Shown one piece after another: positions 1 through 7,174 of a stretch of 27,900 bases of DNA (position 1 is its first letter; the number at the start of each line of letters is the position of its first letter). Origin of the DNA: Ornithoclostridium faecigallinarum (GTDB lineage Bacteria > Bacillota > Clostridia > Christensenellales > UBA3700); contig DVOI01000053.1 in the NCBI GenBank assembly GCA_018713665.1, positions 1 through 27,900 on the forward strand. The letters are read 5' to 3'. The notes beneath the pieces were generated by a model. It did no database searches and was not told the DNA's origin. It saw only the letters and a list, made by a program, of their open reading frames with translations. The position numbers and the translations under genes were made by a program.

Positions 1-11
1 CATGTTAATAT

Positions 12-171
12 GCAATCCCCGAATGACCGCGTTCTTCGGGGATTGCCCCTTACGGGACCGCGAGCGGTGAGCGAGCGCTTGTCCCGTGGAGGGTGAGTAT
101 TGAGAGGGAACCAAGGAGTAGCGTATATGAGCCGTAGGCGATTTAGCGTAAATGACTTGGTGCCCTCTCAA
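12..171 (+). repeat. Structured repeat element, copy 1 (three hairpins)
   Basis: Three hairpins follow one another. Hairpin 1 is a 12-bp perfect stem, 12-23 with 35-46. Hairpin 2 is a 7-bp stem, 52-58 (ACGGGAC) with 81-87 (GTCCCGT). Hairpin 3 has arms 100-115 and 156-171 that pair except for one A-G mismatch. The same architecture recurs at 1389-1613 and 10653-10868 with different stem sequences. The 22-nt loop of hairpin 2 (59-80) is identical to 10735-10756. No gene overlaps it convincingly. Confidence 0.75.
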
Positions 172-240
172 AGCGAAGCCTGTGACGCGAGCGTTCCGAG
201 AGACGCAAAGATGCCCAAACGAGCCGCTTAAAGCGGTGAA

Positions 241-399
241 CTGAGCCGCGCCGCAAAGCGAGCGCGGAACAGAAAATGCCGCGTGGGAAGGGGTATTTTA
301 GGGGAAAACCGAAAATAGCGAGTATGAGTAACGGCGACGATTGCATTTGCAATCACCGCCGTTGCGATTCGAAGCATAATTTTCGGGTTGCCCCTAAAA
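241..399 (+). repeat. Structured repeat element, copy 2
   Basis: Positions 256-282 match 10541-10567 with one mismatch. The segment from about 279 and the outer arms 296-316 and 379-399 match copy 3 (1492-1613) almost exactly. The outer arms form an imperfect inverted repeat starting TTTTAGGGG and ending CCCCTAAAA. Between them lies a private inner hairpin, around AACGGCG/CGCCGTT and ATTGC/GCAAT, that differs from the inner hairpin of copy 3. The second hairpin here is GCGCGG/CCGCGT around an AACAGAAAAT-type loop. Confidence 0.72.
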
Positions 400-925
400 A
401 AGCGGATGCGCAAAAAATTGCGCACCCCAAGCCCTATCGGAAACAAGGAGCACGCAACTGCAGAGAGTGGTGAGGCGAGTTGAGCGCCTCGCCAAACTTT
501 TAACTGTTTGACAACCGTTGTCATATTATAAGAAAATGCCATATAACAAAGCGGTAAACATATTATTACACAAGGCGAAAAGTTTGTCAAGTGAATTGTT
601 CCGCTTGATTTTCGTATTGCCGCTATTTTGCGGATTTTGTCGAAAATGCGTGGCATATTGGCGGTTTAAGCGACGATTTGTATGCGCTTTTGCCCCGAAA
701 ATAGGGACAAAACTTTGCCTTGAGATTTTGCGGCATTGTGTCCGATTTTCCTTCGGTGTTACGAGAATTTTCCATAAAAACGCAAATTTTTCGTAAGCAT
801 TCGGTCGTGGCGTTATATTCTGTCTTGTTCGGTTGCCGAACAAAAAATTCTGCTTTTTTCGTCCGAAAACATCGATGAACATTGAACTTTTGCAAAACCG
901 GCAAAAAAATCGGTGTACCTGCGTC
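400..925. other. Gene-free AT-rich stretch
   Basis: No open frame here has a convincing ribosome binding site or recognisable protein sequence. A hairpin at 474-493 (GGCGAG/CTCGCC) followed by a short T-rich stretch could be a weak terminator. Base composition becomes clearly AT-richer from about 490 to the promoter at 926. I see no other organised feature. Confidence 0.5.
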
Positions 926-953
926 TTGACTTGACGAAATTCTGTGTTATAAT
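926..953 (+). promoter_or_regulatory. Sigma-A-type promoter for the small gene pair
   Basis: TTGACT at 926-931 and TATAAT at 948-953 are spaced by 16 nt. Transcription would start near 960, immediately ahead of the AGGAGG ribosome binding site at 961-966, giving a very short leader. Confidence 0.7.
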
Positions 954-975
954 CGAGATGAGGAGGTAGAGAACC

Positions 976-1050
976 ATGATAAAGGACGCATTTGAGAACT
1001 TACTTGGGCTGTTGCCGGCCGGAATGAGAAGGAAGCATGAAATATTTTGA
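976..1050 (+). CDS. Small ORF (24 aa), possible leader peptide or small protein
   Basis: ATG at 976 is preceded by a strong AGGAGG at 961-966 and a promoter at 926-953, so translation is likely. The product is 24 residues (starts MIKDAFENLL, ends RRKHEIF). It shows no transmembrane segment or known motif. Its stop (1048-1050) lies inside the next gene, whose ATG is at 1037, so the two overlap by 14 nt and could be translationally coupled. It may be a real small protein or only a leader that feeds ribosomes to the downstream start. I do not recognise it. Confidence 0.5.
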   Translation: MIKDAFENLLGLLPAGMRRKHEIF

Positions 1051-1360
1051 CAGAGTGAGGGTGATCAGCGACGATTACGAAGAATACGGCATCAAGCGAG
1101 GGGACGAAGGGCACATCTTGTTGCCCAAGATAAGATACGGCGCCTTTGAGTTCCATCGTGAAGACCCCGTGATCGGGATGGACGACGCCGGCGCGGCTGT
1201 CAAGGTCAAAGACCTTGAACTTGTCATAGATTATCACGCGACGGATGAGATGATCTTGGACGCGTTGCCGCTCAAAAATCCGGCGTGGCCGTGCAAGGTC
1301 GAGAACGGCTTCATCGTCAATCTGCTCGGCGAGAAAGTCAACAAGACAGCATACGATTAA
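1037..1360 (+). CDS. Conserved-looking hypothetical protein, 107 aa
   Basis: This soluble 107-residue protein starts MKYFDRVRVI. It has no signal peptide or membrane helix. The N-terminal region (RVRVISDDYEEYGIKRGDEG) resembles small beta-rich domains of the DUF4926 kind, in which a short strand is followed by a G-x-x-x-G turn, but this is a weak impression. The ATG at 1037 has an AAGGAAG-type ribosome binding site just upstream and overlaps the small ORF at 976-1050. Downstream it faces a convergent gene, with a structured repeat (1389-1613) in between. Function unknown. Confidence 0.65.
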   Translation: MKYFDRVRVISDDYEEYGIKRGDEGHILLPKIRYGAFEFHREDPVIGMDDAGAAVKVKDLELVIDYHATDEMILDALPLKNPAWPCKVENGFIVNLLGEKVNKTAYD

Positions 1361-1388
1361 TTCTTAGCCGTTCCGCTTTGCGCTTCGC

Positions 1389-1613
1389 GTCGCGCGGAAC
1401 CGCGCTTCCCGCGCGACTCGGTAACGCGCCTTGCCAAAACCGCGCTTTTGGCAAGGCGCCCCTTGCGCGGTCGCGAATGGTGAATGAGCGTGCCGCGTGG
1501 GAAGGGGTATTTTAGGGGAAAACCGACAATAGCGAGTATGAAAAACGCGCACTGTTTGCGAGGCAAACGCGCGCGTTTTGATTCGAAGCGTTATTTTCGG
1601 GTTGCCCCTAAAA
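1389..1613 (+). repeat. Structured repeat element, copy 3 (four hairpins)
   Basis: Hairpin 0 pairs 1389-1397 with 1409-1417. Hairpin 1 pairs 1426-1439 with 1446-1459 as a perfect 14-bp stem around an ACCGCG-containing loop. Hairpin 2 pairs 1465-1471 (GCGCGGT) with 1492-1498 (GCCGCGT), with G-U pairs at both ends on the plus strand. Hairpin 3 has outer arms 1509-1530 and 1593-1613 plus an inner stem near AAAACGCGC/GCGCGTTTT. Compared with copies 1 and 5, the stem sequences differ but still pair. The right arm overlaps the 3' end of the convergent ECF gene. Confidence 0.78.
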
Positions 1614-2133
1614 GAGAGAGAAGAAAAGTCGTCGCCGGCTTGAATAGGAGAGGGAAGACAATCGCGTTGCAGACGATTTGAGTTACGTAAAAGACCGCTC
1701 CGCGGACGTAGTAGATTGCGAAGCGCTGCCCGAAGTCGTCCCAAAAGCCGCTGAAAAGTCCGACGTCGACGAGTGCGGTCAGCACCCCGAAGCTCGTCGT
1801 CATAATCACCGCGACGACGGTCGGGATGACGCGCGACGGCTTGATGAAGCGCGACAGCAGCCAAAACACGAGCGCGACAGCGGGCCAATGTATCGCGTAG
1901 GAGATCACCCACGGCCCCAAGCCGTAAATGAGCGTTTCACATGCGACGAAGATGCCGGTCGCCAGCACCCCCTGCGCGCCCAGCACAAAGCCGTATACGG
2001 CGCACAGCAGCGTGACAATCTCGACATTTGGGATTGCTGAAAGCACGAACTTGCCCGCGGTCAGCGAAGCCGCCGCGAGCGCGGTGTAGGCGACGAAGCG
2101 TGCACCCTTGAGCGTTTTGCCGCTGCCGTTCAT
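1591..2133 (-). CDS. ECF transporter S component, probably for cobalamin
   Basis: This 180-residue, highly hydrophobic protein has about five to six membrane helices and a small-N-terminus S-component look (GARFVAYTALAAASLTAGKF, then NVEIVTLLCAVYGFVLG). S components bind a vitamin in the membrane and work with a shared EcfA/A'/T energising module, which is not in this window. The cobalamin substrate is inferred: it is co-transcribed with a DUF4430-type lipoprotein behind a cobalamin riboswitch. The ATG at 2133 overlaps the lipoprotein stop by one base (TGATG); a TTG one codon earlier (2136) is an alternative start. Its last codons (LLGATRK and TAA) come from the arm of repeat copy 3, so the original C-terminus may have been replaced. 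Confidence 0.8.
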   Translation of the reverse strand: MNGSGKTLKGARFVAYTALAAASLTAGKFVLSAIPNVEIVTLLCAVYGFVLGAQGVLATGIFVACETLIYGLGPWVISYAIHWPAVALVFWLLSRFIKPSRVIPTVVAVIMTTSFGVLTALVDVGLFSGFWDDFGQRFAIYYVRGAVFYVTQIVCNAIVFPLLFKPATTFLLSLLGATRK

Positions 2134-2600
2134 CAATAGACGATTGTGCCGACGTAGATGACGCAGCCGTCCTCGACGGTCATGTCCGCCGCGCCGACGC
2201 CGGAGTTTGTCAATGTCTTGCCGTCAAAGTCGATTGTCGTCGCATATTGCGACACGTCGAAGTCCGCCGTGACGGAAGTGTAGAGGTAGATGTACTCGGG
2301 CGCGGTCGGCGCAAGCGAACCGACCTTGTAGAGCATGCCGCTTTCGGCGACGTAGTCGATTTCCTCCTTGTCGAACACGTCGAGAAGGGAGATGTTCTTG
2401 TCAAGTCCCGAAAGGTCGACCTCGATTGTGCGAGTGGGATCTTCGGCGATTGCGAGGGTCATCGACGCGCCGTCGTCAAAGACGTCGCCGTCGGGTTTTT
2501 CGGGATCGATGCAAGCCGTAAATGCCGTCAAAAGACAGAGCAGGACGAGAAGTGCCGCGACCGATGCGATTGCTTTTTTGAAAGTAGTGGAAGTTGTCAT
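2133..2600 (-). CDS. Lipoprotein with DUF4430/transcobalamin-like domain
   Basis: This 155-residue exported lipoprotein has a hydrophobic signal segment at about 10-28 and a lipobox ending FTAC, with Cys30 as the lipidated residue. The mature part (about 45-155) shows the DUF4430 pattern: ISLLDVF early and a C-terminal EDGCVIYVG stretch. DUF4430 resembles the C-terminal cobalamin-binding domain of transcobalamin and intrinsic factor. The likely role is surface capture of B12 or another corrinoid and delivery to the S component encoded directly downstream. The start at 2600 has GGAGG seven bases upstream. Expression should be repressed by cobalamin through the riboswitch in its leader. Confidence 0.8.
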   Translation of the reverse strand: MTTSTTFKKAIASVAALLVLLCLLTAFTACIDPEKPDGDVFDDGASMTLAIAEDPTRTIEVDLSGLDKNISLLDVFDKEEIDYVAESGMLYKVGSLAPTAPEYIYLYTSVTADFDVSQYATTIDFDGKTLTNSGVGAADMTVEDGCVIYVGTIVY

Positions 2601-2644
2601 TTTTTCGCCTCCGTGTTGATTATCGCAAGTTTACGGCATGGGCG

Positions 2645-2674
2645 AAAGAAAGCTCCCCAAAGACGTGAATGGGG
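2645..2674 (-). terminator. Hairpin in the riboswitch expression platform
   Basis: Read on the minus strand, GCCCCA pairs with TGGGG-GC (2652-2674) and is followed by a T-rich run (2645-2651). It lies between the aptamer and the lipoprotein start. It is placed to act as the terminator of the cobalamin riboswitch, though control at translation is also possible. Confidence 0.5.
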
Positions 2675-2738
2675 CGAAGTCGAGGCGCAATGCGCCGCGT
2701 CGGTGTGGTCCTTCATTGCCCAAAGACCGTTTCCGAAA

Positions 2739-2869
2739 AAGCTGTGGGGCAGGTCCTCCGACTTTCGGCATGCGCCGATCACGGTAATGGCTGTTGCGAC
2801 GGATTTGCACCGAGATTCCCACTGTTGACGGTCACCGAACCGACGTTCGGCGTCCGAACCTCACAGCTT
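2739..2869 (-). promoter_or_regulatory. Cobalamin riboswitch aptamer
   Basis: On the minus strand the closing stem P1 pairs 2859-2869 (AAGCTGTGAGG) with 2739-2749 (CCCCACAGCTT), 10 of 11 positions. Inside are the conserved cobalamin aptamer signatures: GGGAA then GGTGCAAATCC (about 2801-2822), a B12-box-like AACAGCCATTACCG (about 2781-2795) and the 3' core GTCGGAGGACCTGCC (2748-2762). The aptamer is compact at about 131 nt. It precedes a lipoprotein and ECF S-component operon, which fits B12 uptake control. Confidence 0.88.
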
Positions 2870-3089
2870 GTTTTTTTGGAGCCTCGCTCGATTGGCTGTT
2901 GAATGTCAAGCAAAAGTTGTATTGCATGGTTTTGAGCGCCGCTCTCGCTTGGCTGGATATTGCGCGACATTGCCGTTGGTGACAACGGGAATGCCGCGGT
3001 CTTGGTTTTGGTGTTGAACGAGAACGGCTTGCCATTGCCCGTCAAGTCGGTTTGTTGACGAGATGACGGAAGCTGCGTTCCGTTGTTTC
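2870..3089 (-). other. Upstream leader, no gene seen
   Basis: This segment separates the aptamer from the nearest consensus promoter (3209-3237). It contains small hairpins, for example CCGTTG/CAACGG near 2968-2985 on the minus strand. Its open frames have no ribosome binding site and run into the aptamer, so I do not call them genes. A closer promoter may exist but I could not find a good one. Confidence 0.4.
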
Positions 3090-3220
3090 GATCGAGGTCG
3101 TCTCGATCGAGGATAGGTCCATTATATCGCCGAGATCGAGGTCGTCTCGATCGGGGATGGGTCCATTATATCGCCGAGATCGAGGTCGTCTCGATCGGGG
3201 ATATGTCCATTATATCGCCG
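3090..3220. repeat. 44-bp tandem repeat, three copies
   Basis: Units start at 3090, 3134 and 3178, exactly 44 bp apart, with only a few differences. Each unit has a small palindrome (GATCGAG, five bases, CTCGATC) and then ATTATATCG, which on the minus strand is a TATAAT box. The unit at 3178 supplies the -10 of the promoter at 3209-3237. The other two lack a matching -35. Confidence 0.9.
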
Positions 3221-3237
3221 CGGCGGAGTTATGTCAA
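3209..3237 (-). promoter_or_regulatory. Perfect consensus promoter for the B12-uptake operon
   Basis: On the minus strand TTGACA (3232-3237) and TATAAT (3209-3214) are exactly 17 nt apart. It lies just past the metH stop and points toward the cobalamin riboswitch, about 340 nt downstream. Transcription would start near 3202 and run through the other two 44-bp units. Confidence 0.75.
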
Positions 3238-3266
3238 CCGCTCCGAGGCGGTGAGACATTGCGGCG

Positions 3267-5630
3267 TCAGTCCCTGAGGCGGGGCAGGTCGAGCGGCTCG
3301 CCCTTGAAGATGTGGGCGGCGATGCGCACGTCCGCGGCGGCGTCTTTGCAATAGTAGTCTGCGCCGATCTTGCGGGCGTAGTCCTCGGTCAGCACTGCGC
3401 CTCCGACCATGATAGCGCAGTCGGGGCAGTCGCGGCGAAGCAGTTCGATCGTGCGCTGCATATTGGGCACGGTCGTCGTCATCAATGCGGAAAGTCCGCA
3501 CAATTTCGCGCCGCGGCGTTTGACCTCTTCGGCGACGGTCTCGCAGCGGACGTTCTTGCCCAGGTCGACGACGTCGTAGCCGTAGTTGGCGAGCACCGTC
3601 TTGACGATGTTCTTTCCGATATCGTGGACGTCGCCCTCGACGGTCGCGAGCACGATTGTGTCGCCCTTGACGGACGATTCGGGCATGCGCTTTTTGATCT
3701 CGTCAAAGCACAGCTTTGCGGCGTCGGCGGCGGCAATCAATTGCGGCAAAAACAGCGTGCCCTTTTCGTAATCGTCGCCGACGGAGTTGAGCGCCGGGAT
3801 GAGGTGCGAGTTGACCAATTCGAGCGGAGCTATGCCGCCGTCCAACATTGCCGCGGCTTTGGTTTGCGCGGTCGGCAGCCCCTTGCGGATGAGATAGGCA
3901 AGGTCGGCGGAAGACTCGTCGGAAGATACCGTTTCCGTCTTGGGGGCGGCGGAGTATTTGGCGGTGTATTCGGCGCAATTGACGTCCTCGCCGCAAAGCG
4001 CCTTGAAGGCGGCGACCGCCTGCATATTCTCGGGAATGTTGGGGTTGAGTATCGGTGCGTCCAGCCCCGACCAAAGCGCGGCGGTGAGGAAAGCGGTGTT
4101 GATTGCCTTGCGCTCGGGCAGTCCGAACGAGATGTTGCTGACGCCCAGCACCGTGCGCACGTCGTATTCGCTCTTTATGCGGCGGATCGCCTCGAGGGTG
4201 CGCACCGCCTGTTCCTGCTGCGCGCCGACGGTCAGGGTGAGACAGTCGACGAAGATGTCCTGTTCGGGAATGCCGTATTTTTTGGCGGCGGAGATGATTT
4301 TGCGTGCGATGCGGAGCCTGTCCTCGACGGTTTCGGGGACGCCGTTCTTGTCCACGCACAGCGCGACGATTGCCGCGCCGTACTTCGCCGCGACGGGCAA
4401 AATGCCGTCGAGAGAGTCGTCGTCGCCGCTGACCGAATTGACAATCGCCTTGCCGTGATAGGCGCGCAATGCCGCTTCAATCGCGTCGGGCTTGGTGCAG
4501 TCGATCTGCAACGGCAGGTCGGTGACGCGTTGGAGCAGGGTCACCATGCGCACGAGAGCCGCCTTTTCGTCGATGTCGGGAAGCCCGGCGTTGACGTCGA
4601 GGACGTCCGCGCCTGCCTCTTCCTGCTCGATTGCTTGGCGCGAGATGTAGTCGTAGTCGCCGCTGCGCAGCGCCGCTTTCATCGCTTTTTTGCCCGTCGG
4701 ATTGATGCGTTCGCCGATTACGCGGACTGCGTCGAACGTGACCGCGCGGCGGGCGGAGCAAATCGCGGAGACGGGCTTTGCAGAACTTTGGCGGCGAACG
4801 CCTCGGTCGGCGATTTTGCGCAGCAGCTTGATGTATTCGGGAGTGGTGCCGCAGCAGCCGCCGATGATTGCGACGCCGAGGTCGACGTACTTCGAGCAAT
4901 AGGCGGCGAATTCTTCGGCGCCGACAGAGTAGTTGCCCTCTTCGTCGGGAAGCCCTGCGTTGGGCTGTACGATGACGGGCTTTGCGGTCAAAGACGCAAT
5001 CTTTTCGACGATGGGTAAAAGCTTGTCCGGTCCCAAAGAACAATTGACCCCGATCGCGTCCGCAAGGGGCGCGGCGGTCAATACGAACGACGTCACGTCG
5101 CAGCCGGTGAAGGTGCGCATGTTGTCGAAGAAGGTCATCGACGCGACGACGGGAAGGGAGCTGTTTTCGCGGACGGCGAGCAGCGCGGCGCGAAGTTCGG
5201 CAAGGTCGGACATCGTCTCGATGAGCACGAGGTCGGCGTCTTTGCCCGCGACTACGGCGCGGCGATAGATATCGTAGGCCTGATCGAAGGTCATCGTGCC
5301 GAGAGGCTCGAGCATTTGCCCGGTCGGGCCCAAGTCGAGGGCAATCAGCTTGCCGGGGGCGGAGTCGCGCGCCAGCTTGACCGCCGCGGAAATTATGCCG
5401 TCGGACAGCTCGCCCGCCTTGGCGGCGTTGGCGCCGAAGGTCGCGGTCGAGATGACGTCCGCTCCGGCGGCGGCATATGCGCGGTGAATGTTCGCGAAGA
5501 CTTCGGGCGAAGTGAGCACGAGCTTTTCGGGCAAAGTGCCCGTATCGACGCGCATTTGTTGGAGCATGCTGCCCATCGCGCCGTCAAAGACGACGATCTT
5601 GTCTGAAATGAGGTCGAGAAAATTTTTCAT
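3267..5630 (-). CDS. metH: Cobalamin-dependent methionine synthase (no activation domain)
   Basis: This 787-residue cytosolic enzyme transfers the methyl group of methyltetrahydrofolate to homocysteine through cobalamin, making methionine. Residues 1-280 are the homocysteine domain with zinc-ligand cysteines C197 (GVNCSLGP) and C259/C260 (GGCCGTTP). Residues about 300-560 are the pterin-binding barrel (GERINPTGKK, DVNAGLPDIDE). Residues about 575-650 are the B12 cap and 655-780 the B12 domain, with the DxHxxG motif at D667, H669 and G672. The C-terminal reactivation domain of E. coli MetH is absent; a separate gene just upstream supplies it. The ATG at 5630 overlaps that gene's TGA (ATGA), with AGGGAG upstream, so translation is coupled. 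It is last in the metF-activator-metH operon. Confidence 0.95.
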   Translation of the reverse strand: MKNFLDLISDKIVVFDGAMGSMLQQMRVDTGTLPEKLVLTSPEVFANIHRAYAAAGADVISTATFGANAAKAGELSDGIISAAVKLARDSAPGKLIALDLGPTGQMLEPLGTMTFDQAYDIYRRAVVAGKDADLVLIETMSDLAELRAALLAVRENSSLPVVASMTFFDNMRTFTGCDVTSFVLTAAPLADAIGVNCSLGPDKLLPIVEKIASLTAKPVIVQPNAGLPDEEGNYSVGAEEFAAYCSKYVDLGVAIIGGCCGTTPEYIKLLRKIADRGVRRQSSAKPVSAICSARRAVTFDAVRVIGERINPTGKKAMKAALRSGDYDYISRQAIEQEEAGADVLDVNAGLPDIDEKAALVRMVTLLQRVTDLPLQIDCTKPDAIEAALRAYHGKAIVNSVSGDDDSLDGILPVAAKYGAAIVALCVDKNGVPETVEDRLRIARKIISAAKKYGIPEQDIFVDCLTLTVGAQQEQAVRTLEAIRRIKSEYDVRTVLGVSNISFGLPERKAINTAFLTAALWSGLDAPILNPNIPENMQAVAAFKALCGEDVNCAEYTAKYSAAPKTETVSSDESSADLAYLIRKGLPTAQTKAAAMLDGGIAPLELVNSHLIPALNSVGDDYEKGTLFLPQLIAAADAAKLCFDEIKKRMPESSVKGDTIVLATVEGDVHDIGKNIVKTVLANYGYDVVDLGKNVRCETVAEEVKRRGAKLCGLSALMTTTVPNMQRTIELLRRDCPDCAIMVGGAVLTEDYARKIGADYYCKDAAADVRIAAHIFKGEPLDLPRLRD

Positions 5631-6268
5631 CTTGGCTCCCTGTTGCGCGCCGCGCAATTCGCGTTGGCGCAAAGCGCGCATTTGTCGGCTTGAGAAAAGG
5701 GGAAGGGCTTGCCGTCGCCCTTGACGCCCAAAAGCGCGGTGATCGACTTGCGAGGCACCAGCGAACCGCCTGCGTCCACGCACAGCCCTATGCGAGTGTC
5801 GGCGCGAAGCAACGAGCAGATGTCGCGCTGCGCGGCGAGAGGAAAGTCGCCGTAGCCGCACGAAAAGCGCGCGGTCAGCGGCCCGTATTTACGTTGAAGT
5901 TCGTCGCAGACGTCGTCGGCGAGACTCTCGACGAGGCAGGACGCGGCGCTGTCGAAGATCACCGCTTTGCGAGAGGACGAGGAGAACAGCCTCTCGGTCG
6001 TCCTGTCGATGTCGGCGCCTATCGTCACCGCGAGCACGATGACCTTCGCGCACCCCGAAAGGTGACGGCGGATGTCCGCGCCGCCCGGCGAAAAGCCCGT
6101 GCCGACGAGGCTGTCGCTGTCATAGTCGAAGAGCGCCGCGGTGTGCGCGGGACGGGCGGCGGCGAGGCACAAGTCGCACGCCTCGTCGATCGCTTTTTGC
6201 GTGCCCGTGTCGATATCTTGACCTCTCCAGCCGAGATAGCGAAGCAGTTCGCGGCGGTCGACGATCAT
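5627..6268 (-). CDS. Methionine synthase activation-domain protein
   Basis: This 213-residue stand-alone homologue of the C-terminal reactivation domain of MetH uses S-adenosylmethionine and reduction to rescue oxidised cob(II)alamin. The region from about 60 to 150 (IVLAVTIGADID, then FDSAASCLVESLAD and the SCGYGDFPL motif) is typical of this family. The C-terminus ends in a CxxCxxxxC cluster (CALCANANC), which suggests a metal or iron-sulfur site as in other clostridial and Thermotoga-like split activators. The start at 6268 overlaps the metF stop by four bases and the stop overlaps the metH ATG by four. This operon position fits a dedicated partner of the truncated MetH. Confidence 0.88.
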   Translation of the reverse strand: MIVDRRELLRYLGWRGQDIDTGTQKAIDEACDLCLAAARPAHTAALFDYDSDSLVGTGFSPGGADIRRHLSGCAKVIVLAVTIGADIDRTTERLFSSSSRKAVIFDSAASCLVESLADDVCDELQRKYGPLTARFSCGYGDFPLAAQRDICSLLRADTRIGLCVDAGGSLVPRKSITALLGVKGDGKPFPFSQADKCALCANANCAARNREPR

Positions 6269-7140
6269 TTGTTGACGCCTGCGAGCAGCGAGGAGACATT
6301 GTCGGTGATTGCCCTCGCGACGGCGGCGTTGTTCATCACATAGAGGTGGACGCCGTCCACGCCGGCGGAGATGAGGTCGACGATTTGGTCGGTCGCGTAT
6401 GCGATGCCGGCTTGCATCAGCGAGTCGGGGTCGTCGTAGAAGCGCGCGACCATGCGCGAGATCTTTGCCGGAATCTTTGCGCCCGTCAGCCCGACGGTGC
6501 GGTCGACGGTCGTCTTTTTGACAAGGGGCATGATGCCTGCCTGGACGGGGACGTCGATGCCTGCGACCGCGAGCATGTCGCGGAAGCGGAAGAAGTCGTC
6601 GTTGTCGTAAAAGAGCTGGGTGTTGAGGTGGGTGACGCCTGCGTCGACCTTGCGCTTGAGGTTGTTGATGTCCTCGATGAGGTCGCGGCTTTCGGGATGA
6701 CCTTCGGGGTAGCACGCGCCGGCGATGTCGAAGGCATAGCCCTCGGAGCGAATGAAGCGCACCAGCTCGTCGGCGTGCGCGAAGTCGGGGGACGGCGCCG
6801 CGCCCTGTACGCGGTCGCCGCGAAGCGCCAAGATATTCTCGACGCCGTCGCCGTGCAATTGCTTGAGCGACGCGCGAATCTCGTCCTTGGTCGAGTTGAT
6901 GCAGGTGAGGTGGGCGAGGGGCAGAATGCCGTAGTCGTCCAAGAGCATGTCCGCGATCTCGTTGGTGCGCGAGTTGCCCGAGCCGCCGGCACTGCAAGTG
7001 ACGGAGACATAGTCGGGTTTGAGGTCGGCAAGGGCGGCGACGGTCGCCTTGATGCCCGAAAGATCGGCGGTCGGCTTCGGGGGGAAGATCTCGAACGACC
7101 AGACGGTCTTCTTGGATTTGAACAGATCGGAAATGAACAT
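6265..7140 (-). CDS. metF: Methylenetetrahydrofolate reductase
   Basis: This 291-residue flavin-dependent TIM-barrel enzyme reduces 5,10-methylene- to 5-methyltetrahydrofolate, the methyl donor for MetH encoded two genes downstream. Family motifs seen in order are FEIFPPK (17-23), VSVTCSAGG, AHLTC, ILALRGD, ACYPEGHPE, TQLFYD, AGIMP and GVHLYVMN. The length matches bacterial MetF. The start at 7140 is chosen because a good GGAGGC lies four bases upstream; the frame stays open further 5' but would cross the promoter. It is the first gene of the metF-activator-metH operon. Confidence 0.95.
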   Translation of the reverse strand: MFISDLFKSKKTVWSFEIFPPKPTADLSGIKATVAALADLKPDYVSVTCSAGGSGNSRTNEIADMLLDDYGILPLAHLTCINSTKDEIRASLKQLHGDGVENILALRGDRVQGAAPSPDFAHADELVRFIRSEGYAFDIAGACYPEGHPESRDLIEDINNLKRKVDAGVTHLNTQLFYDNDDFFRFRDMLAVAGIDVPVQAGIMPLVKKTTVDRTVGLTGAKIPAKISRMVARFYDDPDSLMQAGIAYATDQIVDLISAGVDGVHLYVMNNAAVARAITDNVSSLLAGVNK

Positions 7141-7174
7141 ATGCGCCTCCAGCGTAGCGGATATAGATATAATA

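Noticed and set aside
228..904. Several open frames on both strands in the first 900 bases
   Set aside because: They lie in repeats or AT-rich DNA, have low-complexity or basic sequences, lack SD sites and resemble no family.
2779..3045. Open frame on the minus strand upstream of the B12 lipoprotein
   Set aside because: It has no ribosome binding site, starts with a non-ATG or weak codon, and runs through the cobalamin aptamer. It is best explained as non-coding leader.
3312..5018. Long open frame on the plus strand antisense to metH
   Set aside because: It is the shadow of a GC-rich coding sequence. The minus-strand frame carries all MetH motifs.
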